Assembly: GCF_014489635.1 (NCBI RefSeq)
Contig: NZ_CP060828.1
Location: forward strand, 1,798,001 to 1,862,000
DNA from: Streptomyces roseirectus
GTDB lineage: Bacteria; Actinomycetota; Actinomycetes; Streptomycetales; Streptomycetaceae
Reading direction: 5' to 3'
Length of the DNA: 64,000 nucleotides
Below are positions 53,238 to 61,020 of this stretch, piece after piece; position 1 is the first letter of the stretch; each line of letters begins with the position of its first letter. The notes under the pieces are model-generated. The model saw nothing but the letters and a program-made list of their open reading frames with translations, ran no database searches and was not told where the DNA came from. The translations under genes were made by a program, and so were the position numbers.

Positions 53238-54394
53238 GGTGTGAAAACGGACTCCGCACCGGCGTAGTCACGGGCGAAAGCGGTCGCGTACGGTCCCGTC
53301 CTCGCCAGCGCGCGGATGCGTTCGCGGCGCAGTCTGAGGGCGAACCGGCGTTCCTCGGGGCCGCCGGGCGGCAGGTGGAGCAGGTCGAGGAGCCGGTCCG
53401 AGAAGTCCTGCGCCCACCAGGCCCCGGCGCCGCGCCGCGCCTCGTACCCGGCGAGGAGGCTGTCGTCGCCGGTGCGGACGCGGTGGATCAGGCCCGCCGC
53501 GAGGTCGGCGGCGTCGGCGACGGCGAGGTTGAGGCCCTTGGCGCCGGACGGCGTCAGGACGTGCGCGGCGTCGCCCGCGAGGAACACGCCGCCCGCGCGC
53601 AGTCCCCGGCGGACCCGGCCCCGCATCCGCAGCATGCCCCGCTCCCGCAGCCGGACGGGCCTCGGGTCGCCGGCGCCGGGGGCGAGCCGCAGGTCGAGGG
53701 CGGCGAGCACGCGGTCCTCGGGCCAGTCGGCGGGGTCGGCGCCGGCCGGGACCTGGAGGTAGAGGCGGGCGACGTTCCCCGTGCGCGGCATCATCCCGGC
53801 GAACCCGGCCTCGTGGACGGCGTACAGCACGCCCGCGACGGGGCCGGTCATGTCGGCGAGGACGGTCAGCCAGTCGTAGGGGTAACGGCGGCCCGTCACC
53901 AGGGAGTCGGGGACGCTCGCCGCGACGACGCCCTGCGCGCCGTCGCAGCCGGCCACGAAGTCGGCCCGGACGGCGCCCTGTCGGAGGCGCAGTGTCGTGC
54001 CGTCCAACTCCTGTACGGGGGCGTCGAAATGGACCGGGCAGCCGATCTCGTCCAGCTTCTCGACGAGGTCGCGCAGCAGCAGGTGCTGCGGGTACACCCA
54101 GTGCCGGAACCCGCCGGAGAGGGTGCCGTAGTCGACGCGGACGCGTTCGCCGAGGCAGGCGAACACGCACCAGCCGTGCCGTTCGCCCTCCTTCAGCAGC
54201 CGGTCGGCGAGGCCGTGCGCGGCCAGGAACTCGACGACGCGGTGCTCCAACAGGCCCGCGCGGGGCCGCTGTTCGACGTCCGCGCGGCTGCGCCGCTCCC
54301 ACACCTCGACGTCGATGCCGGCGCGGTGCAGGAGCGCCGCGAGGACGAGTCCGGCGGGGCCCGCGCCGACGACCGCGACGCGTTCGCCGCTCAT
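53234..54394 (-). CDS. 4-hydroxybenzoate 3-monooxygenase-like FAD enzyme
   Basis: The 386-residue class A flavoprotein hydroxylase has VAVVGAGPAGLVLA, GCDGAQG and GDAAHVLTPSGAKGLNLAVAD, the last nearly as in PobA. Aligning by eye with Pseudomonas PobA, active-site positions Arg44, Tyr201, Arg214, Arg220, Tyr222 and Tyr385 appear as Arg45, Tyr191, Arg204, Arg210, Tyr212 and Tyr377. Ser212, which contacts the substrate carboxylate, appears as Met202. Hydroxylation, perhaps decarboxylative, of 4-hydroxybenzoate or a relative is therefore likely. It overlaps the chorismate-lyase gene (ATGA) and the UbiA gene (GTGA), so its substrate and product probably flow between them. Confidence 0.84.
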   Translation of the reverse strand: MSGERVAVVGAGPAGLVLAALLHRAGIDVEVWERRSRADVEQRPRAGLLEHRVVEFLAAHGLADRLLKEGERHGWCVFACLGERVRVDYGTLSGGFRHWVYPQHLLLRDLVEKLDEIGCPVHFDAPVQELDGTTLRLRQGAVRADFVAGCDGAQGVVAASVPDSLVTGRRYPYDWLTVLADMTGPVAGVLYAVHEAGFAGMMPRTGNVARLYLQVPAGADPADWPEDRVLAALDLRLAPGAGDPRPVRLRERGMLRMRGRVRRGLRAGGVFLAGDAAHVLTPSGAKGLNLAVADAADLAAGLIHRVRTGDDSLLAGYEARRGAGAWWAQDFSDRLLDLLHLPPGGPEERRFALRLRRERIRALARTGPYATAFARDYAGAESVFTP

Positions 54395-54987
54395 CGCGCG
54401 TCCGCCGGGACGACCGCCGGGTTGAACAGTTCGAAGACCGCCGCGAAGGGGCGTTCGCCGTGCCACAGGAGGTACGCCTTGTACGCGGCCGGTTGTCCGC
54501 ACGGCCCCCAGGGGCGCCGGCCCGCGTCGAGCAGCGAACGCCGGTAGGCGGTGCCCGCCGCCTGGAGCATGGGGCCCAGCGGGGCGGAGGTGTCTTCGAG
54601 GCAGTGCCGGGCCGCCGGGCACAGGTCCGGGCGGGCGACGACCGCGTTCCGCGAGAGGTCGGCGCCGTCGGCCCCGCCGAGGACGGAGTGCCGGACGATG
54701 GCCTCGGCGCCGTCCGTGCCCAGCAACTTGCCTGCGCCCCAGGGGGTTTCGGCGGCGGGCACGCGGTGCTGCGCCGCCCGCAGGACCGTGACGTCGGCGC
54801 CGGTCCAGGCCCGCAGGAGGGTGGTCGTCAGGCCGTCGCCGCTCAGCAGGAGGCGGGTGGCGGGGTGGGTGAAGCGGCGGATGCGGGCGGTGACCTCCTC
54901 AAGGGGTCTCGCCACGAAGCGGGGGCTGTCCTCCTCCCGCTGCTCGGCGCTCAACTCATCGGTCCAGATAGGTGATTGCACCGGCAC
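54391..54987 (-). CDS. Chorismate pyruvate-lyase (UbiC family)
   Basis: UbiC converts chorismate to 4-hydroxybenzoate and pyruvate. The 198-residue product aligns by eye with E. coli UbiC along most of its length: LLLSGDGLTTTLLRAW (cf. the SSMTKRF region), AIVRHSVL with Arg99 in the position of catalytic Arg76, SAPLGPML with Leu137 at the product-gating leucine, a Thr/Arg-rich helix, and AVFELFNPAVVP with Glu186 at catalytic Glu155. All key residues are kept. The GTG start at 54987 has a weak GAG upstream. It heads the downstream module, after a 120-bp gap with a 10-bp inverted repeat, so it likely begins a separate transcript. Confidence 0.8.
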   Translation of the reverse strand: MPVQSPIWTDELSAEQREEDSPRFVARPLEEVTARIRRFTHPATRLLLSGDGLTTTLLRAWTGADVTVLRAAQHRVPAAETPWGAGKLLGTDGAEAIVRHSVLGGADGADLSRNAVVARPDLCPAARHCLEDTSAPLGPMLQAAGTAYRRSLLDAGRRPWGPCGQPAAYKAYLLWHGERPFAAVFELFNPAVVPADAR

Positions 54988-55032
54988 GCTTTCTCGGACG
55001 AAAGGACAGCAACCCGCCGAAAGGTAGCAGCA

Positions 55033-55064
55033 GAACGTTTCTGCCCTTCCGGGAAGAAACGTTC
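55033..55064. promoter_or_regulatory. 10-bp inverted repeat between module halves
   Basis: GAACGTTTCT and AGAAACGTTC are perfect 10-bp arms around a 12-bp spacer, in the 120-bp gap after the macro-domain gene and 46 bp before the chorismate-lyase start. A second dyad, GCAGAA-CGT-TTCTGC (55030-55044), overlaps one arm. It could be a terminator for the upstream operon or an operator for the downstream one; the absence of GC-rich arms favours an operator. Confidence 0.5.
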
Positions 55065-55107
55065 CGGCCGCCCGGAGTCACACCATGGGGTGAACCCGCG
55101 CGGCCTC

Positions 55108-55620
55108 CTAGAGCGCCGCGTACCCCGTGAACGCCGCGTACGCCGCCTCGTCGAACAGCACGAACCGCACCTCCTCGACCCGGGTCGGCGTCCGGCGCAC
55201 GGTCCGGATCGCGATCCGCGCCGCGTCGTCGAGGGGCCAGCCGTAGATGCCGGCGGAGACGGCGGGGAACGCGACGGTGCGGGCGCCGAGTTCGTCGGCG
55301 AGTTCGAGCGACGCGCGGTAGCAGGAGGCGAGTTGGTCGGAGCGGTCGTCGGTGGCGCTGTGGACCGGGCCGACGGTGTGGATGACCCAACGGGCGTTGA
55401 GGTTCCCGGCTGTTGTGGCCACCGCCTGGCCGGTCGGGAGGCCCTTGCCGTAGTGCGAGGCGCGCAGCTTCCGGCAGTCCTCCAGGATCGCGGGGCCGCC
55501 CCGGCGGTGGATGGCGCCGTCGACGCCACCGCCGCCGAGCAGCGAGGAGTTCGCCGCGTTGACGATGGCGTCGACGGACTGGTCGGTGATGTCGCCCTGG
55601 ACGAAGGTAAGGGTGGTCAT
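55108..55620 (-). CDS. Macro-domain O-acetyl-ADP-ribose deacetylase
   Basis: The 170-residue single macro domain of the MacroD/YmdB type has VQGDITDQSVDAIVNAANSSLLGGGGVDGAIHRRGG (ADP-ribose pocket with catalytic Asn/Asp region) and FPAVSAGIYGWPLDDAA (phosphate loop and second wall). It hydrolyses O-acetyl-ADP-ribose or removes ADP-ribose from proteins. It lies 37 bp after the phosphodiesterase gene and before the chorismate-lyase gene on the same strand. A link to the sirtuin elsewhere in the window is biochemical rather than genetic. No obvious role in the neighbouring biosynthetic genes. Confidence 0.92.
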   Translation of the reverse strand: MTTLTFVQGDITDQSVDAIVNAANSSLLGGGGVDGAIHRRGGPAILEDCRKLRASHYGKGLPTGQAVATTAGNLNARWVIHTVGPVHSATDDRSDQLASCYRASLELADELGARTVAFPAVSAGIYGWPLDDAARIAIRTVRRTPTRVEEVRFVLFDEAAYAAFTGYAAL

Positions 55621-55657
55621 GGGGCGTTTCTAGCAACCGGCGCGGTTCTCCGGGGAG

Positions 55658-57043
55658 TCATTTCGGCTGGCTCTGCTGGCGGGCCAACTCCAGCAGGACG
55701 TCCTTGATCTCTGTCGCCGCGTACGCCTCGCGGGTCAACGTCGGCTCTGAGCACAGGAGCACGGGGGTGTGGGCGGGGTTGTCGGGGAGGCGGCCGTGGC
55801 TGCCTCGGATGCCGGAGGGGTCGAGGGGGACCGTGCGGATGCGGTAGCGGAAGCCGAGTTTCTTGCGGAGCACCGAGCCGACGGCGCGGAGCCGGACGGC
55901 CGGGACCGTCGGGTCGTACAGCAACTCGGCCGGGTCGTAACCGGGTTTGCGGTGGATCTCGACCTGGCGGGCGAAGTCGGGGGCGCGTTCGTCGTCGAGC
56001 CAGTAGTAGTAGGTGAACCAGGCGTCGGGGTCGGCGACGGCGACGAGTTCGCCGGAGCGTTCGTGGTCGAGGCCGCGCTCCTTCTTGCCCGCCGCGTCCA
56101 ACACCTCGTCCACGCCGTCGAGTTCGGCGACGACCTCGGCGACCCGGTCGGTGTCGGCGGGGTCGCGGACGTAGACGTGGGCGATCTGGTGGTCGGCGAC
56201 GGCGAAGGCGCGGGAGGTCCAGGGGTCCAGGTACTCCATGCCGTCCTGGGTGTGGACGTCGAGGAGCCCGGCGGAGCGCAGCGCGCGGTTGATGTCGACG
56301 GGGCGGTGCGCGGGCGCGATGCCGTACTCGCTGAGGGCGACGACCGTCGCGCCCGCCCGCTCGAAGTGGTCGATCAACGGGCCGAGCGCGGCGTCGAGCC
56401 GGCGCGCCTCGGCGGCCGTCCGCGGGGAGTCGGGGCCGGTGCGCTGGGGCTCGTAGTCGAGGTGGGGGACGTAGACGAGGGTGAGGTCGGGCTGCTTCTC
56501 GTCGAAGATCTGCCGGGCGGCGCCCAGGATCCACTGCGTGGAGGGCAGCCCCGCGTTCGGGCCCCAGTAGGTGAACAGGGGGAACGGGCCCAGGCGTTCG
56601 GTGAGTTCGTCGTGCAGCTCGGGCGGCCAGGTGTAGCAGTCGGGTTCCTTGGCGCCGTCGGAGTAGTAGATGGGGCGCGGGGTGACCGTCCAGTCGACGT
56701 CGGCGCCCATCGCGTACCACCAGCAGACGTTGGCGACCGTGAAGCCGGGGTGCTCCCTGCGCGCCGTCTCCCAGATCTTCTCGCCGCCGACGAGCGCGTT
56801 GTGCTGGCGCCACAGCAGGACGTCGCCGAGGTCGCGGAAGTACCAGCCGTTGGCCACCGCGCCGTGTCCGGAGGGGAGTTCACCGGTGAGGAAGGTGGAC
56901 TGGACGGTGCAGGTGACGGCGGGCAGGACGGTGTCGAGGCGGGCCCGCGAGCCGCGTTCGCCGAGGGCGGTGAGCGAGGGCATGTGGCGCAGGAGGTTGG
57001 GGGTGAGCCCGACGATGTCGAGGACGACGAGACGCTTGTTCAT
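55658..57043 (-). CDS. Alkaline-phosphatase-superfamily phosphodiesterase (EboF-like)
   Basis: The 461-residue protein belongs to the nucleotide pyrophosphatase/phosphodiesterase group. VVLDIVGLTPNLL gives the first metal Asp, PAVTCTVQSTFLTG the Thr nucleophile, YVPHLDYEPQRTGPDS the Asp/His metal pair, and LSEYG the strand that normally reads LSDHGM. Here Glu-Tyr replaces Asp-His, so one metal site is altered. A terminal His-containing segment (IRGSHGRLP) is retained. No signal peptide is visible. Its ATG overlaps the EboE gene stop (ATGA). In ebo clusters a protein of this superfamily is the F component. Confidence 0.82.
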   Translation of the reverse strand: MNKRLVVLDIVGLTPNLLRHMPSLTALGERGSRARLDTVLPAVTCTVQSTFLTGELPSGHGAVANGWYFRDLGDVLLWRQHNALVGGEKIWETARREHPGFTVANVCWWYAMGADVDWTVTPRPIYYSDGAKEPDCYTWPPELHDELTERLGPFPLFTYWGPNAGLPSTQWILGAARQIFDEKQPDLTLVYVPHLDYEPQRTGPDSPRTAAEARRLDAALGPLIDHFERAGATVVALSEYGIAPAHRPVDINRALRSAGLLDVHTQDGMEYLDPWTSRAFAVADHQIAHVYVRDPADTDRVAEVVAELDGVDEVLDAAGKKERGLDHERSGELVAVADPDAWFTYYYWLDDERAPDFARQVEIHRKPGYDPAELLYDPTVPAVRLRAVGSVLRKKLGFRYRIRTVPLDPSGIRGSHGRLPDNPAHTPVLLCSEPTLTREAYAATEIKDVLLELARQQSQPK

Positions 57044-58284
57044 GGGCGTTCCTCTGAGGGGTCGGGGTGGGTGTTCTTGGCGTCTTTCAGGGCGGGGCGG
57101 GTGTCCTTCGGGGCGGGGCCGGTGTCTTTCAGGGCGGGGCCGTCGAGGCCGAGCCCGGTCAACCGGCCGTGGGCCCACGCGAGTTCGGCCGCGATGCCGC
57201 CGGGGAGGTCGGTGGGCGGGGTCGGCAGGACGGACCACGTGTACGTCTCGACCTCGACGTGGTCGCACAGCGCCTCCTGACCCGCGTACAACTCGGCGAG
57301 CACGGCGGCGAGTTGGCCGGAGGTGGTGCGCAGCGGCGGTTCGGGGTCGGCGTGCAGCGGGGCGTGGAAGTGGACGCGCCAGGGGCCGGTGTCCGTCGGG
57401 AGGGCGCCGTCGAGGGCGTCGGGCAGGTCGTCGGCGTCGAGGACCCGGCCCGCGCGGACGGTCCGGGTCTGGTGCAGGAACCGGGGTTCGGCGAGCCGGC
57501 GCAGGGCGGCGCGGGCGGCCGGGTCGGCGGGGTCGGTGGCCTCGATCGCGCTGGACGCCTGGAGTTTGACGACCGGCAGCCCGGCGGCGCGGAGGCGGGC
57601 GAGCGCGGCGGCCGGATCCTCGAACTGCACGGCGAGGTGGCAGGCGTCGAGGCAGACGCCGAGCCGGTCGGGGTCGAGTCCGCCGAGCCGTTCGACGGCC
57701 TGCGCGGTCGTCTCGACGACACAGCCGGGCTCGGGTTCGAAGCCGACACGGATCCGTCGCCCGGTGTCCGCCTCGATCCCGGCGAGCCCGCCGGCCAGCC
57801 GGTCCAGGGCCCGGCGCGCGGCGTCGGCGCGGTCGGCGGGCCAGGGTTCGCGCCAGGCCAGCGGGACCGTGGAGACGCTGCCCCGCCGGGCGTCGTCCGG
57901 CAGCAACTCGGCGAGCACACGGGCGCATTCGAGGGTGTGGGTCAGGCGTGCCTCGTCGGCCCAGTCGGGCAGGTAGACGTCCCGCTTGACGACCTCGCGG
58001 TGGAAACCGGCGTACGGGAAGGCGTTCAGGGTGACCGTCTCCAGCCCCCTGGCGGCGAGTTCCCCCTTGAGGCGCTTCAACTGCGCTGGTTCCCGGACGA
58101 GTTCCACGACGACGTCCCGCGCGAGCCACAGTCCGATGCCGAGCCGGTCCACGCCGAGGCGTTCGCGCACCGGCTCGGCGTACGTGGCGAGTTGGGCGAC
58201 GACGCCGTCCAGGTCCTCCGCCTGGTGGACGTTGCTGCAGTAGCCGACGTGGACTGTCGAACCGTCAGGGTGCGTGAACCGCAC
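57040..58284 (-). CDS. eboE: EboE metabolite-traffic protein
   Basis: The 414-residue TIM-barrel protein of the xylose-isomerase-like superfamily has the EboE-type start THPDGSTVHVGYCSNVHQAEDL. Further features are TLNAFPYAGFHREVVKRDVY, VGFEPEPGCVVE (metal Glu region), VCLDACHLAVQFEDP (Asp/His), and RVHFHAPLHADPEPPL. Its exact reaction is unknown; ebo genes are linked to transport or maturation of hydrophobic aromatic metabolites such as the scytonemin precursor. The C-terminal 35 residues are a degenerate repeat (GPALKDT, GPAPKDT, RPALKDA). It overlaps the phosphodiesterase gene and lies six bp after the TatD gene. Confidence 0.88.
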   Translation of the reverse strand: MRFTHPDGSTVHVGYCSNVHQAEDLDGVVAQLATYAEPVRERLGVDRLGIGLWLARDVVVELVREPAQLKRLKGELAARGLETVTLNAFPYAGFHREVVKRDVYLPDWADEARLTHTLECARVLAELLPDDARRGSVSTVPLAWREPWPADRADAARRALDRLAGGLAGIEADTGRRIRVGFEPEPGCVVETTAQAVERLGGLDPDRLGVCLDACHLAVQFEDPAAALARLRAAGLPVVKLQASSAIEATDPADPAARAALRRLAEPRFLHQTRTVRAGRVLDADDLPDALDGALPTDTGPWRVHFHAPLHADPEPPLRTTSGQLAAVLAELYAGQEALCDHVEVETYTWSVLPTPPTDLPGGIAAELAWAHGRLTGLGLDGPALKDTGPAPKDTRPALKDAKNTHPDPSEERP

Positions 58285-58290
58285 GGGGGT

Positions 58291-59145
58291 TCACTCCCCG
58301 CCGCGTTTGATGGAGTTGCCGGCGAACAGGGCCGTGTCGTCCGGCTTGAGGTCCGCCAGGTCCAGGCGTCCGCTCTGGCCGTAGAAGGCGACCGGGTTGC
58401 GCCACATCACCTTGTCGACGGTGTCCTCGTCGAAGCCGTCGGCGAGCATCGCGTCGGCGGTCTTGCGTGTCTTCAAGGGGTCCGAACTGCCCCAGTCCGC
58501 CGCCGAGTTCACCAGGACGCGGTCGGTGCCGTGGCCTTTCAGGATCTCGACCATGCGGTCTTCGCTCATCTTGGTCCTCGGGTAGATCGAGAACCCGGCC
58601 CAGCAGCCGCTGTCCAGCACCATGCCGACGGTCAGCTCGTTCAGGTGGTCCAGGACGACGAGTTCGGGGGCGATGCCGGACTCGCGGACGACGTCCAGGG
58701 TGCGGCGGGTGCCGGCCGCCTTGTCGCGGTGCGGGGTGTGCACGAGCGCGGGCAGGCCGTGGTCCACGGCGAGTTGGAGCTGACGGGCCAGTGCCTCGTC
58801 CTCCGCCGGTGTCATCGAGTCGTACCCGATCTCGCCGACCGCCACGACGCCGTCCTTGGCGAGGTACCGGTCCAGTTCGTCCAACACCGGTAAGCAGCGC
58901 GGGTCGTTGGCCTCCTTGGGGTTGAGCGCGATCGTGCAGAAGTGCCGGATCCCGAACTGCGCCGCCCGGTAGGGCTCCCAGCCCAGCAGCGCGTCGAAGT
59001 AGTCGTGGAAGCTCTGCGGCGAGGTGCGCGGCTGGCCGAGCCAGAACGCCGGTTCCACCAGCGCGCGGACCCCTGCCGCGTACATCGCCTCGTAGTCGTC
59101 GGTCGTGCGGGACGTCATGTGGATGTGCGGGTCGAAGATGCGCAT
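58291..59145 (-). CDS. TatD-family metal-dependent hydrolase (EboB-like)
   Basis: The 284-residue amidohydrolase-fold protein shows metal motifs FDPHIHMTSRT (HxH), AVGEIGYDS (Glu), PALVHTPHRDKAAG (His), LDHLNE (His) and VNSAADWGSSDP (Asp). The spacing is that of TatD. Classical TatD proteins are nucleases; the ebo members are hydrolases of unknown substrate. It begins two bp after the EboA gene and ends six bp before eboE, consistent with a single mRNA. Confidence 0.86.
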   Translation of the reverse strand: MRIFDPHIHMTSRTTDDYEAMYAAGVRALVEPAFWLGQPRTSPQSFHDYFDALLGWEPYRAAQFGIRHFCTIALNPKEANDPRCLPVLDELDRYLAKDGVVAVGEIGYDSMTPAEDEALARQLQLAVDHGLPALVHTPHRDKAAGTRRTLDVVRESGIAPELVVLDHLNELTVGMVLDSGCWAGFSIYPRTKMSEDRMVEILKGHGTDRVLVNSAADWGSSDPLKTRKTADAMLADGFDEDTVDKVMWRNPVAFYGQSGRLDLADLKPDDTALFAGNSIKRGGE

Positions 59146-59147
59146 GG

Positions 59148-60116
59148 TCAGGACCTCCTTCGGGGGGCGGTGGTGCCGAGGGGGAGCGCGGGGGCCGGGC
59201 CGTCCGCGTCCGTCTCCGCCAGGGCCGCGAGGGCGCGGGACGCCGCTTCCGGGCGGGTGCCGGCGAGGTCGCGGGCGCGGGCGGCGAGGGACTTGGCCAG
59301 GGCCGTGTGCGCGCGGACCAGGGGCCAGACGTCGGCCGGTACCGTGCGGCCCGCCGCGATGCGTTCGTGCGCGAAGTCGGCCAGCATCCGGGCGAGTTCA
59401 CGGTCCGCACGGGCGTCGAGGCCGTACAGGCGCTCCAGCGGGATGTCGTTGAACACGCACTTGAGGACGGCCTGCCGGTACTCGGCGTCCGGCAGCCGCG
59501 CCGCCGCGTACGCGCCCAGCGCCGCCTCGATCACGCTGTTGTCGTTGCCGCGCAGGGCCTCGCGGACGAGGTCCAGCGCGAGGTCACCGAGCCGGTCGGC
59601 GGAGGCGGACGCGAAGAGGGTGCGGCGGACGCCGGGGACACCGGGGGGTGGGGTGCGGCGGGGGGTGGGGATGGCCGGGGCGAGGGAGCCTGCCGGGATG
59701 CCGGTGGTGTCCAAGTCACCTGCTGCGTAGGGCTGTTCGGCGTCCGGGGGCCACTGCGCGCACTCCGTGTTGACCTCCTCCAGCAGGGGCAACGCCCGTA
59801 GTACGGCGCGTTGTTCGGCGGGGTCGCCGTGGCGGTAGAGGTCGGCGACCGCGTCCGCGAGGGCCGCTCCGCGCAGGGGGAGGGCGGTGAGGAGGGCGGC
59901 GCGGGCGGCGTCGTCGGTGTGCCAGTGGTCGGTGAGCCGGTCGTGGCCGCACTGGCGGCGCGCGGCGGGGAACAGGGCGCGGATGGCGGCGGGGTCGGCC
60001 GCGATCCGGGTGGTGGCGTCGTCGAGCCAGGCGCGCGCCCGGTCGGGGAGCGGTGCGCCGGCGAGCGCGGGCCGGGGGTCCGGTGGCGCCTGCGGGATCG
60101 GATGAGCGGTAGCCAT
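59148..60116 (-). CDS. eboA: EboA-domain protein
   Basis: The 322-residue largely helical protein carries the EboA-domain pattern: RARAWLDDATTRIAADPAAI near the N-terminus, DNSVIEAALGAYAAARLPD and YRQAVLKCVFNDIPLERLYGLD in the middle, and RMLADFAHERIAAGRTVPADVWPLV after it. No catalytic motif is known. A Pro/Gly-rich linker (about 138-170) separates an N-terminal helical region with a His/Asp cluster (DHWHTDD) from the core. It is probably cytoplasmic and, in cyanobacteria, EboA is needed for export of the scytonemin monomer. It is separated from the preceding TIM-barrel gene by 54 bp. Confidence 0.86.
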   Translation of the reverse strand: MATAHPIPQAPPDPRPALAGAPLPDRARAWLDDATTRIAADPAAIRALFPAARRQCGHDRLTDHWHTDDAARAALLTALPLRGAALADAVADLYRHGDPAEQRAVLRALPLLEEVNTECAQWPPDAEQPYAAGDLDTTGIPAGSLAPAIPTPRRTPPPGVPGVRRTLFASASADRLGDLALDLVREALRGNDNSVIEAALGAYAAARLPDAEYRQAVLKCVFNDIPLERLYGLDARADRELARMLADFAHERIAAGRTVPADVWPLVRAHTALAKSLAARARDLAGTRPEAASRALAALAETDADGPAPALPLGTTAPRRRS

Positions 60117-60170
60117 GCCTGCGAACTCTCCTGGGGGATGGGAGGAGAACCGGGGGAAAACGAGGGGCTG

Positions 60171-61004
60171 TTACGCCGCCGCGCGCAGGAAGTCGAGGGA
60201 ACGGCGGGCGAGTTCGGGCGCGTTCAGGGCGCCGCCCTGGATCTCGACGGAGACGAGCCCGGTGTGTCCGAGGTCGCGCAGCGCGGCCAGCACCGGGGGG
60301 AAGTCGATCTCGCCGGTGCCGAGTTCGAGGTGTTCGTGGATCCCGCGCCGCGCGTCCTCGACCTGGACGTTCAGCAGCCGGGGCGCCGCCAGCCGGATAC
60401 AGTCCAGGACGCTCGCCTCCTCGACGCAGTGCGCGTGCCCGACGTCGAGGGTGATGCCGAACCGCTCGTGTCCGCCGGTGAGTTCGGCGAGGCGCAGACA
60501 GCGTTCGACGGTGTTGACGAACATGTACGGCTCGGGTTCGAAGGCGAGCGAGACGCCGTAGAACTCGGCGGTCTCCAGCACCCGTCCGACGCCGTCCGCG
60601 AGCCGCTTGAACGCGTCCACCTCCGGGACGCCGTCCGGCGCGGGCCCGCTGCACAACTGCACGCTGGGTGAGCCGAGTTCACCGGCGATGCGGACGGCCC
60701 GCCGCAGCAGGTCGACGCGCTGGTCGACGCCGTCGCCCATGAGGGTCGGCTGATGCTTGCCGTAGGCGTCGAGGAGGTAGGGCGCGCCGGTCTCGACGGT
60801 GACGCTCAGCCCGCGCCGCTCCAACTGGCGCCGTACGCCCTCGACTCGGCGGGGCAGGTCGTCGGCGTAGGGGTCGAGGTGGACGTGGTCGAGGGTGAGG
60901 GCCACTCCGTCGTAGCCGAGGTCGGCCAGGACACCTAACACCTGGTCGAGCCGGTGGTGCGTGAAACCGTTGGTGCCGTAGCCGAACTTGAGGGGGGAGG
61001 CCAT
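60171..61004 (-). CDS. Sugar-phosphate isomerase/epimerase-like TIM-barrel protein
   Basis: The 277-residue xylose-isomerase-like TIM barrel has FGYGTNGFTHHRLDQVL, YDGVALTLDHVHLDP, SVQLCSGPAPDGVPE, LAFEPEPYMFVNT (metal Glu), GITLDVGHAHCVEEA (metal Asp/His), NVQVEDARRGIHEHLELGTGEIDF (His) and VSVEIQGG (Glu), a complete metal site. It is a second TIM-barrel protein in addition to EboE. ATG 61004 is preferred, with GAGGA about 9 nt upstream; a GTG at 61019 is an alternative. Specific substrate unknown; position inside the ebo cluster suggests a role on the same metabolite. Confidence 0.82.
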   Translation of the reverse strand: MASPLKFGYGTNGFTHHRLDQVLGVLADLGYDGVALTLDHVHLDPYADDLPRRVEGVRRQLERRGLSVTVETGAPYLLDAYGKHQPTLMGDGVDQRVDLLRRAVRIAGELGSPSVQLCSGPAPDGVPEVDAFKRLADGVGRVLETAEFYGVSLAFEPEPYMFVNTVERCLRLAELTGGHERFGITLDVGHAHCVEEASVLDCIRLAAPRLLNVQVEDARRGIHEHLELGTGEIDFPPVLAALRDLGHTGLVSVEIQGGALNAPELARRSLDFLRAAA

Positions 61005-61020
61005 GCGGGGGTTCCTCACG

